Part shown: positions 38,339 through 47,422 of the stretch, piece by piece
How the letters are laid out: each line of letters opens with the position of its first letter
Position numbering within the stretch: position 1 is the stretch's first letter
From: Limnobaculum xujianqingii
GTDB lineage: Bacteria; Pseudomonadota; Gammaproteobacteria; Enterobacterales; Enterobacteriaceae
Direction: 5' to 3'
DNA: 64,000 bases
NCBI RefSeq assembly: GCF_013394855.1
Contig: NZ_JABMLK010000002.1
Location: forward strand, 1,612,001 to 1,676,000
The notes under the pieces: generated by a model
What the model saw: the letters and a program-made list of their open reading frames with translations, nothing else
Databases searched by the model: none
Told to the model about the DNA's origin: nothing
Position numbers and translations under genes: made by a program

Positions 38339-39187
38339 ATGACCCGTGGTAGTGCTCTGTGGCAAATGCATGCCGCTGCCGTTTTGTTTGGCATTTCCGG
38401 TATTTTCGGCAAGTTAATTATCAGCGGTGTTGCCGTATTGGTATTTGGCCGGGCAGTTTTTGCTGTTCTTTCTCTCTCGGTATTACTGATTAAATCTCGC
38501 CGCTTGCCCTGGCAGGGGATGACTGCCCAGCGTATTTTTAACCTGTTGGCTATGGGTTTATTGCTGGTTGCTCACTGGGTGACCTTCTTTATCGGTATCA
38601 AAGTGGGTGGAGTTGCCGTTGCCACACTGGGCTTTGCCTGTTTCCCTGCGTTCGTGGCATTGCTGGAAAGCGTGCTGTATCGGGAGCAGCTCACTAAAAC
38701 CGAATATACCCTGATTGGGTTGGTGTCTTTAGGGCTGGTATTGGTTACCCCTGGCTTTGACTTTGCTAATAATGCCACTGAAGGGCTTATTTGGGGAATC
38801 TTATCCGGATTTACCTATGCATTACTAACCATTGGTAACCGTAGCGTGGCGGCTAAAATGTCAGGGGTACAGGTTAACTGGTGGGAGAATCTGTCAGTGA
38901 TGCTGTGCTTACTGCCTTTTGCTGTTGCGGATATTCCACAGGTACCCTGGTTGGATTGGGTATGGATTGCCTGCCTTGGTCTGCTGTGTACCGGGCTTTC
39001 TTATAGTTTTTTTATTAATGCTCTGAAGGTGATTAACGCCCGAACCGCCGCCATGATTATTGCACTGGAGCCGGTGTATGCCATTCTGGTGGCCTGGGTT
39101 CTGTTTCATGAACAACCAGGACTGAGAATGGTGGCTGGTGGGGCATTGATTATTTTTGCCGTGGCCTGGTCTACCCGACAAAAGTAA
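38339..39187 (+). CDS. EamA/DMT family permease downstream of yhaJ
   Basis: A 282-residue protein with about ten hydrophobic helices and two EamA repeats (LFGISGIFGKL and YALLTIGNRSVAAKM). Such exporters move amino acids, metabolites or aromatics; the substrate cannot be read from the sequence. Proximity to yhaJ (39 bases) suggests a shared transcript or target. Confidence 0.85.
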   Translation: MTRGSALWQMHAAAVLFGISGIFGKLIISGVAVLVFGRAVFAVLSLSVLLIKSRRLPWQGMTAQRIFNLLAMGLLLVAHWVTFFIGIKVGGVAVATLGFACFPAFVALLESVLYREQLTKTEYTLIGLVSLGLVLVTPGFDFANNATEGLIWGILSGFTYALLTIGNRSVAAKMSGVQVNWWENLSVMLCLLPFAVADIPQVPWLDWVWIACLGLLCTGLSYSFFINALKVINARTAAMIIALEPVYAILVAWVLFHEQPGLRMVAGGALIIFAVAWSTRQK

Positions 39188-39199
39188 GGTGAGTTAAAA

Positions 39200-39228
39200 G
39201 GGTGAAAGCTTGTCACTCGCTTTCACCC
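39200..39228. terminator. Convergent terminator between the EamA gene and yhaK
   Basis: GGGTGAAAGC and GCTTTCACCC pair around a 9-base loop. The stem is strong, but poly-T tails are only modest on either side. Confidence 0.7.
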
Positions 39229-39250
39229 TAAAAGCCTTGATGTAGTATGA

Positions 39251-40109
39251 CTAAGCGGTAAATTTTCCGCTGTTATAGTCATTTATCGCCTGTTTAATTT
39301 CATCAACGGTATTCATCACAAAAGGACCGTACTGTACCACCGGTTCATTCAGCGGTTTACCCGCCAACAGCATGGCTCGTCCCCCCCAGAATATCCGCTT
39401 TTAAGTGCAGCATATCGCCATCGGTCAGAATAGCCGTCTGGTCAAATTGCAGCGCTTCATTTCCTACCTGAATTTCACCTTCAAACAGATAGAGCAGGGC
39501 GTTGAGTCCGGCTGGAACCGGAATGTGGACTTCACCATTAGGTTGCAGATGTATATCAGCAATCAACGGTTGGGTAGCATGGGCCTGTACCGGGCTGGTG
39601 TAGGTATCTCCATCCAGCGTGAGTGAACCAGCAATCAGAATGATTTGCCCTTCTTCCAACAGCGATATATTGGGCAGTTGCTCCGCATCGAAGTTTTGAT
39701 AGCTGGGATCTTTCATTTTGTCGACCGCAGGCAGATTGAGCCAAATCTGGAAGCCTCGCATCTCACCATCTACCTGCTGTGGCATTTCAGAGTGAATGAT
39801 CCCCCGTCCTGCGGTCATCCACTGGATACCGCCGGTTTTCAGTTCACCACGATGGCCTACATGGTCTTTGTGCAGCATATTGCCTTCCAGCATATAGGTA
39901 ATGGTTTCAAAACCGCGGTGTGGATGGTCAGGGAAACCGGCAATATAGTCTTGCGGATCGTCAGAAAAGAACACATCCATCATTAGATAGGGGTCCATTC
40001 TCTGGCTGTCACTTTGGCCTAAGGCGCGTTTGAGGCTAACCCCAGCACCGTCCTGAGTTGCCATCGCCGGAAATACCTGGCGAATAGCTCGATATTGTTG
40101 ATTACTCAT
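39251..40109 (-). pseudogene. yhaK: YhaK pirin-family protein, C-terminus frameshifted by a G run
   Basis: Pirin (YhaK) family members are bicupin proteins, some with quercetinase-like activity. The frame from 40109 runs through the pirin domain (HPHRGFETITYMLEG with metal-site His residues) and stops at 39357 after TSHAVGG. In the frame one base off, the expected tail continues as RAMLLAGKPLNEPVVQYGPF to a stop at 39251. A run of seven C on the plus strand (39381-39387; seven G in the coding strand) explains it: six would restore the full-length frame. The lesion removes about 36 residues. Confidence 0.85.
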
Positions 40110-40123
40110 TATGTTCTCCTTAC

Positions 40124-41113
40124 TTATTCACCAAAACGCCGATCGCGATGGTGTGGAGCATTGAGATCCTGTTTTGGCCCGATAGAAATAACTCCAGTCG
40201 GGTTAATGGTTTTATGGCTACGATAGTAGTGATTACGAATATGCGAGAAATTAACCGTCTCATGAATGCCAGGCATCTGATAGATATCCCGTAAAAAGCC
40301 ATATAAATTCGGATAATCACTGATCCTCTGATAGTCGCACTTAAAGTGGGTGACATACACCGGATCGAAGCGAACTAAGGTAGTCCACAGGCGCAGGTCG
40401 GCTTCGGTTAACTGGTTACCTGTCAGATAGCGTTGCGCGCTAAGGATCTCTTCCAACTTATCCAGTGCATTGAAAACATTAGCGACTTCTTCACTGTAAG
40501 CATCTTGTTGGGTGGCAAAACCTGCTTTATAAACACCATTGTTAACATTTGGATAGATCCAATCGTTTAACCGATCGATCTCTTCACGCAGTGGCTCCGG
40601 ATAATAATTTGCCGGAGTGGCTCCCAGACTATCGAATGCGCTGTTAAACATACGAATAATCTCCGAGGATTCATTGCTGACAATGGTGTTCTTTTGCTTA
40701 TCCCACAATACGGGTACCGTTACCCGACCGGTATAGTCAGGAATAGCTTTCAGATAGAGCTGATAAAGATAATCCAGCCCAAAAAGCGTATCGCCGGTAG
40801 CAGCTTCAAAATCAGTGGCAAAGGTCCAACCGTGTTCCAGCATCAGGGGATGTACTACTGAAACTGAAATCATTTGCTCTAATCCTTTTAGCTTACGCAT
40901 CAATAAAGTGCGATGTGCCCAGGGGCAGGCAAGAGAGACATACAGATGATAACGTCTTGCTTCGGCCTTAAAGCCGCCTTCTCCGGTTGGGCCGGGTTGA
41001 CCATCGGCAGTGACCCAGTGGCGAAACTGAGGGGCGGTTCGTTTGAAATGACCGTTACTTGATTTAGTGTCGTACCAAACATCCTGCCAGATTCCATTAA
41101 CTAACTGTCCCAT
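40124..41113 (-). CDS. yqjG: Glutathionyl-hydroquinone reductase YqjG
   Basis: A Xi-class glutathione transferase that reduces glutathionyl-hydroquinones. The 329 residues have a thioredoxin-like N-terminal domain with the catalytic cysteine in SLACPWAHR and a helical C-terminal domain (YLTGNQLTEADLRLW). It precedes yhaK by 14 bases, so yqjG-yhaK is one unit. Confidence 0.93.
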   Translation of the reverse strand: MGQLVNGIWQDVWYDTKSSNGHFKRTAPQFRHWVTADGQPGPTGEGGFKAEARRYHLYVSLACPWAHRTLLMRKLKGLEQMISVSVVHPLMLEHGWTFATDFEAATGDTLFGLDYLYQLYLKAIPDYTGRVTVPVLWDKQKNTIVSNESSEIIRMFNSAFDSLGATPANYYPEPLREEIDRLNDWIYPNVNNGVYKAGFATQQDAYSEEVANVFNALDKLEEILSAQRYLTGNQLTEADLRLWTTLVRFDPVYVTHFKCDYQRISDYPNLYGFLRDIYQMPGIHETVNFSHIRNHYYRSHKTINPTGVISIGPKQDLNAPHHRDRRFGE

Positions 41114-41210
41114 TTTTACCTCCGCAGATAAGTTGGTTATAACAGGTATAGCTCAATTTTGAGCGAAAGGCTTTTCCTATATATTTAACTATATGAAAAG
41201 ATAAAAAATG

Positions 41211-41240
41211 AAAAGCTGCGCTCTCAAGGCGCAGCTTTTT
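41211..41240 (-). terminator. Terminator after yqjF
   Basis: AAAAGCTGCG pairs with CGCAGCTTTT; the minus-strand side ends in a run of T. It lies 14 bases past the yqjF stop. Confidence 0.85.
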
Positions 41241-41253
41241 AATTATTGATGAA

Positions 41254-41649
41254 TTACCATTTTTTGTTTAACAGTCTATCGATACTGAAAGCACCAGGAC
41301 CGCTTACTGCTAATAAGATATAACCACCAGCAATAGTCAGGTTTTTCATGAACATTAACTGGTTAACGCCTTCAGCAAAGTTGCTGTGGAATATAAAGGC
41401 GGTTAACAGTGTGAACAGCGCAGTGAAAATTGCAGTAGTACGGGTCAGTAAACCAAATAACACTGCCAGACCGCCACCCAGTTCCAGTAAAATTGTTAGT
41501 GGTAACAGGAATTCAGGAACGCCCATGGCTTGCATATATTGTTGTGTTCCGGCATAAGCATCACCTAACTTACCGTAACCAGCCACAATAAACAGAATTG
41601 GCATTAAAATACGGGCGATTAGTAATGCAACGTTATTTAAATTTTTCAT
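41254..41649 (-). CDS. yqjF: DoxX family membrane protein YqjF
   Basis: A 131-residue DoxX-type inner-membrane protein with four hydrophobic helices. I chose the ATG at 41649, which has an AGGAGT ribosome site; an in-frame ATG at 41712 gives an implausible hydrophilic extension. It lies in the yqjD-E-K-F-G order seen in E. coli. Its exact activity is unknown. Confidence 0.87.
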   Translation of the reverse strand: MKNLNNVALLIARILMPILFIVAGYGKLGDAYAGTQQYMQAMGVPEFLLPLTILLELGGGLAVLFGLLTRTTAIFTALFTLLTAFIFHSNFAEGVNQLMFMKNLTIAGGYILLAVSGPGAFSIDRLLNKKW

Positions 41650-41947
41650 TTCTACTCTAACTCCTGAACACAGTTTGATAATGATCTGTTTGCCCGTGAT
41701 AGTTACGTACAAACATTGTTTTGTTTCGATGTGCTTATCCTAGTTCAGGTGATGGAAACTTGTTAGCGAGAAGAATTGCATAATTAATTCAAAAAATCTG
41801 AATGACTGCATATGATTAATGGTTATGATATATAACGGAATTATATATATCATGAAATACACGTATTAATTACTGAGGCAGAAGCTCAGAATTATTGTTG
41901 AATTAATCAGCAGTATGAAACAGGAGGGAGAATCCAAATAGAAAAGG

Positions 41948-42232
41948 TTACTTCGAGTTTAGACTACTTTTGACGAAATTCACGGTACTCCAGATACCGA
42001 GAGCACGACGGCTCCACAGTATAAGCTTACGAGGATGGCGTAAACCATATACTATAGCGATACCAACACCGGTAGCAGTAATAATCGGATATTGAGTCAG
42101 TGCCAGCCAGCCTTTGTCAAAAGACTGGGTTTGCTCCAGCCAGGCTTGACGACCTTGAGCTAATTCTGAGCGCTGCCGGGTAATACGTTGCAGCAGCAGG
42201 TTTTTTTTAAGTTCCCGTTGCTGCTTATTCAC
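41948..42232 (-). CDS. yqjK: YqjK family protein
   Basis: A 94-residue small protein with a basic N-terminus, coiled-coil-like start and one membrane-like segment (YPIITATGVGIAIVYGL). It matches YqjK in E. coli, always next to yqjE. The start overlaps the yqjE stop (ATGA). Confidence 0.87.
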   Translation of the reverse strand: MNKQQRELKKNLLLQRITRQRSELAQGRQAWLEQTQSFDKGWLALTQYPIITATGVGIAIVYGLRHPRKLILWSRRALGIWSTVNFVKSSLNSK

Positions 42233-42624
42233 TTGTCATCCTCAAGCAGGATATGGTCCAGCTTCAATTGATTACGGGTTTCTTTCAGGAAGGTAGAGCG
42301 CTTCGCCCTGACCATAGCCCAAACTCCAGTAATAACAGCCAACAGAAACAGAATTCCGGTAATCAGGGATAGTGCAAGTACCCGGTAGGCGGGATCGATA
42401 GCCAGACAAACTAAAATAAACAGGCCCATCAGGCAGAAGCCGGTAAATACCAGCGTCAGACCAACCAGCATCAATAATTGAAGCAGATTGGCCTTCTCTT
42501 CTTCCAGCTCTACGGCAACCAGTTCCAGACGGGTTTGCACCATTCGATGCAGTAAAGTAAAGATTCGCTGGATAGTGGCCAGGGCACCCTTGCCGGGGCC
42601 CTGAGCGGAGGTGCTATTTGACAT
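42229..42624 (-). CDS. yqjE: Phage holin-like family membrane protein YqjE
   Basis: A 131-residue protein with two membrane helices separated by a short loop (LMLVGLTLVFTGFCLMGLFILV and YRVLALSLITGILFLLAVI) and a basic tail. I chose the ATG at 42624 over the in-frame upstream one at 42693, which runs into yqjD. It belongs to the yqjDEK operon, expressed in stationary phase in E. coli. Confidence 0.9.
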   Translation of the reverse strand: MSNSTSAQGPGKGALATIQRIFTLLHRMVQTRLELVAVELEEEKANLLQLLMLVGLTLVFTGFCLMGLFILVCLAIDPAYRVLALSLITGILFLLAVITGVWAMVRAKRSTFLKETRNQLKLDHILLEDDK

Positions 42625-42626
42625 GA

Positions 42627-42938
42627 TTAGCGACGAGTTAACAGTACGCCAAGCACCAGACCAACTGCAGCACCGATACCTACGCCAGCCCATGGTTTTT
42701 CATGCACATAGGTGTCAGCTTTATCGGCAATCTCTTTGGTTTGATCAACAATTTTGCCTTTGGTTTCGGTCAGGCGGGTACGAGTATCTTTTAGCAGCCC
42801 TTCAGCTTTGGCGCGCATTTTGTCCAGTTCAGCTTTAGGTTTATCGCCAGAGGAGTGTAGGATCTCTTCCAACGTATTTGCCAGTGTTTCGAGCTCTTCA
42901 CGAAGTTGTTCTGAAGTACTTTCTTTTTGCTGTGCCAT
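42627..42938 (-). CDS. yqjD: Membrane-anchored ribosome-associated protein YqjD (DUF883)
   Basis: A 103-residue protein with a long amphipathic helical region and a C-terminal membrane helix (VGIGAAVGLVLGVLLTRR). E. coli YqjD binds ribosomes in stationary phase and is a DUF883 member. It opens the yqjD-yqjE-yqjK run. yqjC and yqjB, between yqjD and yqjA in E. coli, are missing. Confidence 0.92.
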   Translation of the reverse strand: MAQQKESTSEQLREELETLANTLEEILHSSGDKPKAELDKMRAKAEGLLKDTRTRLTETKGKIVDQTKEIADKADTYVHEKPWAGVGIGAAVGLVLGVLLTRR

Positions 42939-43086
42939 TGGATCTACTCCTTAAAATATGAGCGAAATGTAATATTAATCATAGACCATTATTCAATGTT
43001 ATTAAAGGAGAAATCGTGCTTTTTTGTCAGGAAATGCAAAGGAAATAGTCAGAGAGAAGGGGAAATATTTACCCGCGAATCAATAA

Positions 43087-43125
43087 AATAAAAGCCGAAA
43101 TGGTGGAACATTTTGGCTTTTATTT
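43087..43125 (-). terminator. Terminator after yqjA
   Basis: AATAAAAGCC-type arm and GGCTTTTATT pair around the AAATG/CATTTT core; the flanks are A-rich and T-rich, so it may act in both directions. Confidence 0.75.
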
Positions 43126-43160
43126 TGGCTATCCGGAAAGGATGTAGTGATTAACGATTC

Positions 43161-43826
43161 TTATTTGGCGTTATGAGCGCGTTTTTTACGCCAGATAACG
43201 ATAATTGAACCAATCAGACCAGCAACCAGCAGTATGATTGGTAATAGCACCAGACCTTTCATTAATTCGTTTTCATAGCGATCGAAAATCTTGGTGCTGC
43301 CCAGCGCATAGCCCAGGCTGGTCAGAATAGCCACCCACAGGAAGCCGCTCATCCAGCTGAAGAACTGAAAGCGCTTGCTGTCCAGACCAGAGACGCCTGC
43401 CAGAGTAGGTAGCAGAGTACGAACAAAAGCCAGAAAACGACCGATAAATAGTGCAGCTAAGCCGTGGCGATGGAACAGATTATGGGCACGTTGATGATAA
43501 TGAGGAGGAATATGAGAAAGCCAGTTTTGCACCAATGACGTATTACCTAACCATCGCCCTTGCAAAAAGCCAATCCAACTGCCGATACTGGCACCTGCGG
43601 TAAGGATCACAATTGCCAGCGGATAATTAATTGCGCCTTTAGCGACTAAAACACCCACTAACAGCAACAGGCTATCACCCGGTAAAAATGCAGCGGGAAG
43701 AACGCCGTTCTCCAGTAACAGAATCGTGAACAGTATGCCGTATAGCGTCCAGGTAAGGGACGGATTAGACAGCATTGCTATATCGTGGTGCCAGAGCGCT
43801 TGCCAGAGCGTGTGTATTACATCCAT
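43161..43826 (-). CDS. yqjA: DedA family membrane protein YqjA
   Basis: A 221-residue DedA-type protein that in E. coli supports membrane energetics and alkaline or osmotic stress tolerance. Conserved motifs are FLPGDSLL (residues about 46-53) and GRFLAFVRTLLPTLAGVSGL (about 126-145). Length and sequence match E. coli YqjA closely. Confidence 0.95.
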   Translation of the reverse strand: MDVIHTLWQALWHHDIAMLSNPSLTWTLYGILFTILLLENGVLPAAFLPGDSLLLLVGVLVAKGAINYPLAIVILTAGASIGSWIGFLQGRWLGNTSLVQNWLSHIPPHYHQRAHNLFHRHGLAALFIGRFLAFVRTLLPTLAGVSGLDSKRFQFFSWMSGFLWVAILTSLGYALGSTKIFDRYENELMKGLVLLPIILLVAGLIGSIIVIWRKKRAHNAK

Positions 43827-44180
43827 TTCGTATTCCTAAACATCGGTGTAACCGGAATATATCCCCGGGGATTAAATGGTTTGCTAGAGATCTCTGTTGC
43901 TAAAGTAAGGCTGGTATCTGGCGTGTGCCCTGAACATCTACAGACTTCTTTTGACGCTAAGTAATCTACAGCTAAATTGGTGAAGCCTTTGGAATGTTCG
44001 GGCTTCTGATATCAGTTTAGTCAACATGTGTTGGTATATTTGCTGCCTGCGCTGATTTTTCTCTGTTATCCATAAACAGGGAGAAAACAATGTTGTCACT
44101 CTAACAAAGTTCACTATGTCGAAACAGCAAAAAATCAGGATTTCCGCCATTTCTGAGGATTCTTTTAACATCTTTACAGA
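43827..44180. other. Gap between yqjA and the crcB terminator
   Basis: No credible gene or RNA is seen in these 354 bases. A 77-codon minus-strand frame lacks a ribosome site and looks like noise. The yqjA promoter is presumably at the left end. Confidence 0.4.
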
Positions 44181-44208
44181 AAAACAGAGCGGAGATTATC
44201 ACGCTCTG
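44181..44208 (-). terminator. Terminator after crcB
   Basis: CAGAGCG pairs with CGCTCTG; on the minus strand the stem is followed by TTTTTCTG. It lies about 40 bases past the crcB stop. Confidence 0.75.
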
Positions 44209-44246
44209 AAAGCACGATTATTGACGAAGACCAAAAAGCGGCTAAT

Positions 44247-44633
44247 TCACTGCGCCTTTATCAATAATTGATAACCAATAGCGACAGCGAACAGGCATAA
44301 CAACACATTGGCAATAATATTTAGCGCGGCTTTTAGCCACTCTCCCTGAGTGAAGAGCACCAAAGTATCAAATGAAAAGGTAGAGAAGGTAGTTAACGCA
44401 CCTAAAAAACCGACACCAATCAAAGGGCGCCAGTGGGGGGAAATTAATGTACCGTGGGTCAGGGCTGACATGAGTGCACCCATGATGAAGGAACCGCCTA
44501 CGTTTACAGCAAGAGTGGCGTAAGGGAAGCTATTACCAAACCATTGAATAAACCAGTTAGTAATTTGAAAGCGACTAACTGCCCCAACGGCCCCACCGAA
44601 TGCAACAATAAATAACGTTATGCCATAGCTCAT
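44247..44633 (-). CDS. crcB: Fluoride channel CrcB (Fluc)
   Basis: CrcB is a dual-topology dimeric fluoride exporter channel. The 128 residues show the four-helix pattern and motifs GGAVGAVSRFQI, TLAVNVGGSFIMGAL and GFLGALTTFSTFSFDTL. A fluoride riboswitch with an overlapping terminator lies upstream at 44722-44832, which supports this identity. Confidence 0.96.
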   Translation of the reverse strand: MSYGITLFIVAFGGAVGAVSRFQITNWFIQWFGNSFPYATLAVNVGGSFIMGALMSALTHGTLISPHWRPLIGVGFLGALTTFSTFSFDTLVLFTQGEWLKAALNIIANVLLCLFAVAIGYQLLIKAQ

Positions 44634-44721
44634 TTTTTTCTCCTGCTATGCATGCCAATGGCTGCACAGGTTTAAGTTTAATTAGATTTAAATGGCTCTC
44701 GGAGGTACTGAGTGGGTAACA

Positions 44722-44769
44722 AAAACGCCTGACACACAGACCTCCATAATGGAGTCATATTTGTCAGGT
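44722..44769 (-). terminator. Riboswitch-controlled terminator before crcB
   Basis: ACCTGACA pairs with TGTCAGG on the minus strand, with an inner hairpin (GACTCC/GGAGTC) and a following TTTTT. The left arm also belongs to the end of the fluoride aptamer, so aptamer and terminator exclude each other. Confidence 0.8.
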
Positions 44770-44832
44770 GTCATCAGCCTTTAATATCAGGCGGTTTATA
44801 ACCAGAAGGTTAATGGTGGAACGCCATCACCG
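44763..44832 (-). promoter_or_regulatory. Fluoride riboswitch (crcB motif)
   Basis: The RNA starts GGTGATGGCGTTCCACC, then TTAACC, and ends GGCTGATGACACCTGAC, matching the conserved crcB-motif blocks. It is close to the predicted start (minus-10 TATACT at 44839-44844) and ends in the terminator arm. Fluoride binding would stabilise the aptamer and let transcription continue to crcB. Identified by sequence match, not by a covariance model. Confidence 0.85.
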
Positions 44833-44838
44833 GTTATT

Positions 44839-44844
44839 AGTATA
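44839..44844 (-). promoter_or_regulatory. Minus-10 box of the crcB transcript
   Basis: TATACT on the minus strand, 7 bases before the riboswitch start. The minus-35 hexamer is weak. Confidence 0.55.
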
Positions 44845-44953
44845 GCGTGAAATGGAATGATATGTGAGTGCGACCGGGCACATTGATGATATGGGTATTG
44901 GGCTTTTACGGCCGCAATATCCACTGAAGGAAAAATAAATGGAGTTATTATTA

Positions 44954-44978
44954 AAGCCCCGGAAATTTTCCGGGGCTT
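44954..44978 (-). terminator. tkt terminator
   Basis: AAGCCCCGG and CCGGGGCTT pair around an AAATTTT-type loop; the minus strand continues CTTTAAT. It stands 14 bases past the tkt stop. Confidence 0.85.
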
Positions 44979-44991
44979 CTGTCATACAGAT

Positions 44992-46002
44992 TTACTTCAA
45001 CAACTCACGGGCATTCGCCACCACGTTATCAACCGTAAAACCAAACTCGGCAAACAGTTGTTCTGCCGGAGCGGATTCGCCGAAGCTGCGCATGCCAACA
45101 ATACGACCGTTCAGACCAGTGTACTTGAACCAGAAGTCTGCAATACCCGCTTCCACAGCCACACGTGCACTTACGCCTGATGGCAGCACCGATTCACGGT
45201 AACCCGCATCCTGACGGTCAAACACTTCAGTACATGGCATGGAAACGACACGAACTTTACGGCCTTCTGCCGACAGTTTGTCTGCCGCATCCACCGCCAG
45301 ACTCACTTCCGAACCGGTGGCAATCAGAATTAACTCAGGTGTACCGGCACAGTCTTTCAGTACATAACCACCACGGGCTACGTTAGCCAGTTGCTCTGCG
45401 CTACGTGGCTGTTGGGTCAGGTTCTGACGGGAAAAAATCAGGGCGCTTGGGCCATCCAGACGCTCAATGGCTGCTTTCCACGCAATCGCTGATTCAACCT
45501 GGTCACACGGACGCCAGGTGCTCATATTTGGCGTCAGGCGCAGGCTGGCCATCTGCTCTACCGGCTGGTGAGTCGGGCCATCTTCACCCAGACCAATCGA
45601 GTCATGGGTATACACAAATACGCTGCGGATTTTCATCAGCGCTGCCATACGTACCGCGTTACGGGCATATTCCATAAACATCAGGAAGGTGGCACCGTAA
45701 GGCACAAAACCACCGTGCAGGGCGATACCGTTCATCATCGCCGACATACCAAACTCGCGTACGCCGTAATGAATGTAGTTGCCCGCCAGGTCATCCACAA
45801 TCGACTTCGAACCGGACCACATGGTCAGGTTGCTTGGTGCCAGGTCAGCTGAGCCGCCCAGGAACTCAGGCAGCACTTTACCAAAGGCTTCCAGCGCATT
45901 TTGTGACGCCTTACGGCTGGCGATATTGGCCGGATTAGCCTGTAAATTCTCGATAAACTTCTGTGATTCTGCCTGCCACTGAGCCGGTAACTGACCGCTC
46001 AC
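44992..46002 (-). CDS. tkt: Transketolase, C-terminal part (separate frame)
   Basis: Residues correspond to about 330 to the end of E. coli TktA: the pyrimidine-binding domain (HYGVREFGM with catalytic Glu, [16 protein letters not shown]) and the C-terminal domain. It starts at a GTG that overlaps the TGA of the N-terminal part (GTGA). A single inserted base before that GTG restores one 664-residue reading frame, so it may be a sequence error, although the split falls exactly in the linker between domains. Transketolase links the pentose phosphate pathway and glycolysis. Confidence 0.85.
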   Translation of the reverse strand: MSGQLPAQWQAESQKFIENLQANPANIASRKASQNALEAFGKVLPEFLGGSADLAPSNLTMWSGSKSIVDDLAGNYIHYGVREFGMSAMMNGIALHGGFVPYGATFLMFMEYARNAVRMAALMKIRSVFVYTHDSIGLGEDGPTHQPVEQMASLRLTPNMSTWRPCDQVESAIAWKAAIERLDGPSALIFSRQNLTQQPRSAEQLANVARGGYVLKDCAGTPELILIATGSEVSLAVDAADKLSAEGRKVRVVSMPCTEVFDRQDAGYRESVLPSGVSARVAVEAGIADFWFKYTGLNGRIVGMRSFGESAPAEQLFAEFGFTVDNVVANARELLK

Positions 46003-46985
46003 CGACGGGTGAACTCGGCAGCCAGTTCAGGATGAGCTGCCCGATAGGCGGCAAACTGCTTGTCCCACGCTGCTTCCGCCGTCTGACCGGCAGATTTGGC
46101 ATCCCAGGCGCTGTAAATTTCCTGAGGAATAACAAATGGCTCGTATTTCCAGCCCAGCGCTTCACGGGTGGCGGCCACTTCGGCATCACCTAATGGTGCG
46201 CCATGGCTGTCGTGAGTTCCGGCTTTATTGGGTGAACCAAAACCGATGATGGTTTTGCACATCAGCAATGAAGGCTTACCGGTCTCTTTCTGAGCCTGCT
46301 CTACCGCTTTACGAATGGCCTCTGCATCATGACCATCGATGCCACGAATTACATGCCAGCCATAAGCTTCAAAACGCATGGCCGTATCATCAGTGAACCA
46401 GCCTTCAACGTGGCCGTCAATGGAGATACCGTTGTCATCATAGAAGGCAATCAGTTTACCCAGTTTCAGGGTACCGGCCAGTGAACAGGCTTCGTGAGAA
46501 ACCCCTTCCATCATGCAGCCGTCACCCATAAAGGTATAAGTGTGGTGGTCAACAATGTCGTGACCCGGGCGGTTAAACTGGGCAGCCAGCGTGCGCTCGG
46601 CAATCGCCATACCCACCGCATTACAGATACCCTGACCCAGCGGGCCGGTAGTGGTTTCCACGCCCGGCGCATAGCCATATTCCGGGTGACCCGGGGTACG
46701 GGAATGTAACTGACGGAACTGTTTTAAATCATCGATAGTCAGATCATAACCGCTCAGGTGCAGCAGGCTATAAATCAGCATGGAGCCATGACCGTTAGAC
46801 AGCACAAAGCGATCGCGGTTAGCCCACTGAGGATTGGTTGGATTGTGTTTTAGGAAACCGCGCCACAGAACTTCCGCGATATCGGCCATGCCCATCGGGG
46901 CTCCGGGATGGCCAGATTTGGCCTTTTGTACGGCGTCCATACTGAGGGCGCGAATAGCGTTAGCGAGTTCTTTATTAGAGGGCAT
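45999..46985 (-). CDS. tkt: Transketolase, N-terminal part (separate frame)
   Basis: Covers the thiamine-diphosphate-binding domain: [15 protein letters not shown], the [13 protein letters not shown] motif and the [10 protein letters not shown] segment. It ends in AAEFTRR-stop, where intact enterobacterial transketolases continue. The ATG has a normal upstream region, and a 437-base gap separates it from the EamA gene. If the two halves were both translated they could form a two-subunit enzyme as in archaea, but the sequences are enterobacterial. Confidence 0.85.
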   Translation of the reverse strand: MPSNKELANAIRALSMDAVQKAKSGHPGAPMGMADIAEVLWRGFLKHNPTNPQWANRDRFVLSNGHGSMLIYSLLHLSGYDLTIDDLKQFRQLHSRTPGHPEYGYAPGVETTTGPLGQGICNAVGMAIAERTLAAQFNRPGHDIVDHHTYTFMGDGCMMEGVSHEACSLAGTLKLGKLIAFYDDNGISIDGHVEGWFTDDTAMRFEAYGWHVIRGIDGHDAEAIRKAVEQAQKETGKPSLLMCKTIIGFGSPNKAGTHDSHGAPLGDAEVAATREALGWKYEPFVIPQEIYSAWDAKSAGQTAEAAWDKQFAAYRAAHPELAAEFTRR

Positions 46986-47422
46986 TACTTAGCTCCATTG
47001 GGTGAAAGATATCCAGAACAAAATAATTCTGCTTCTGTATCCAGATTGATAGTTATAACAGATTAATCTGAGCGCTGAAAAGTGAAAAATTTATCATATT
47101 AGTTGAGAATCGTTGGTTAAAAATTGGCTCATTAATGAGAATGAACTTCATCTTCACAGCATAAGGATGATCGGGGTATCAACATAGTGTCAGGCATGCT
47201 GCATTTAAGGTGCTTAATCGCTGAAATAGCGGGTTTCTAAAGGAAAGTTTTTTGATCGGTTTCTTCGCTTGCCTTCCCCCGGCTTTAGCCGATAATACAC
47301 CGGCCTTGATCCTATGATTGCTGAACTGTTTATCGCTGACTTATCGTCTATATCCACAGGGCAATGATAACAAAGTGAATCAAGGGTCTTTTTTCCGGTT
47401 TTGTCATTACTGAACCTATGTT
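46986..47422. other. Region between tkt and the EamA gene
   Basis: AT-rich DNA holding the divergent promoters. A short GC hairpin (CCGGCTTTAGCCG) occurs near 47280. I see no gene and no known RNA in it. Confidence 0.35.

Noticed and set aside
43938..44171. 77-codon minus-strand open frame between yqjA and crcB
   Set aside because: It has no ribosome site, an unlikely composition, and covers the crcB terminator region; it looks like noise.
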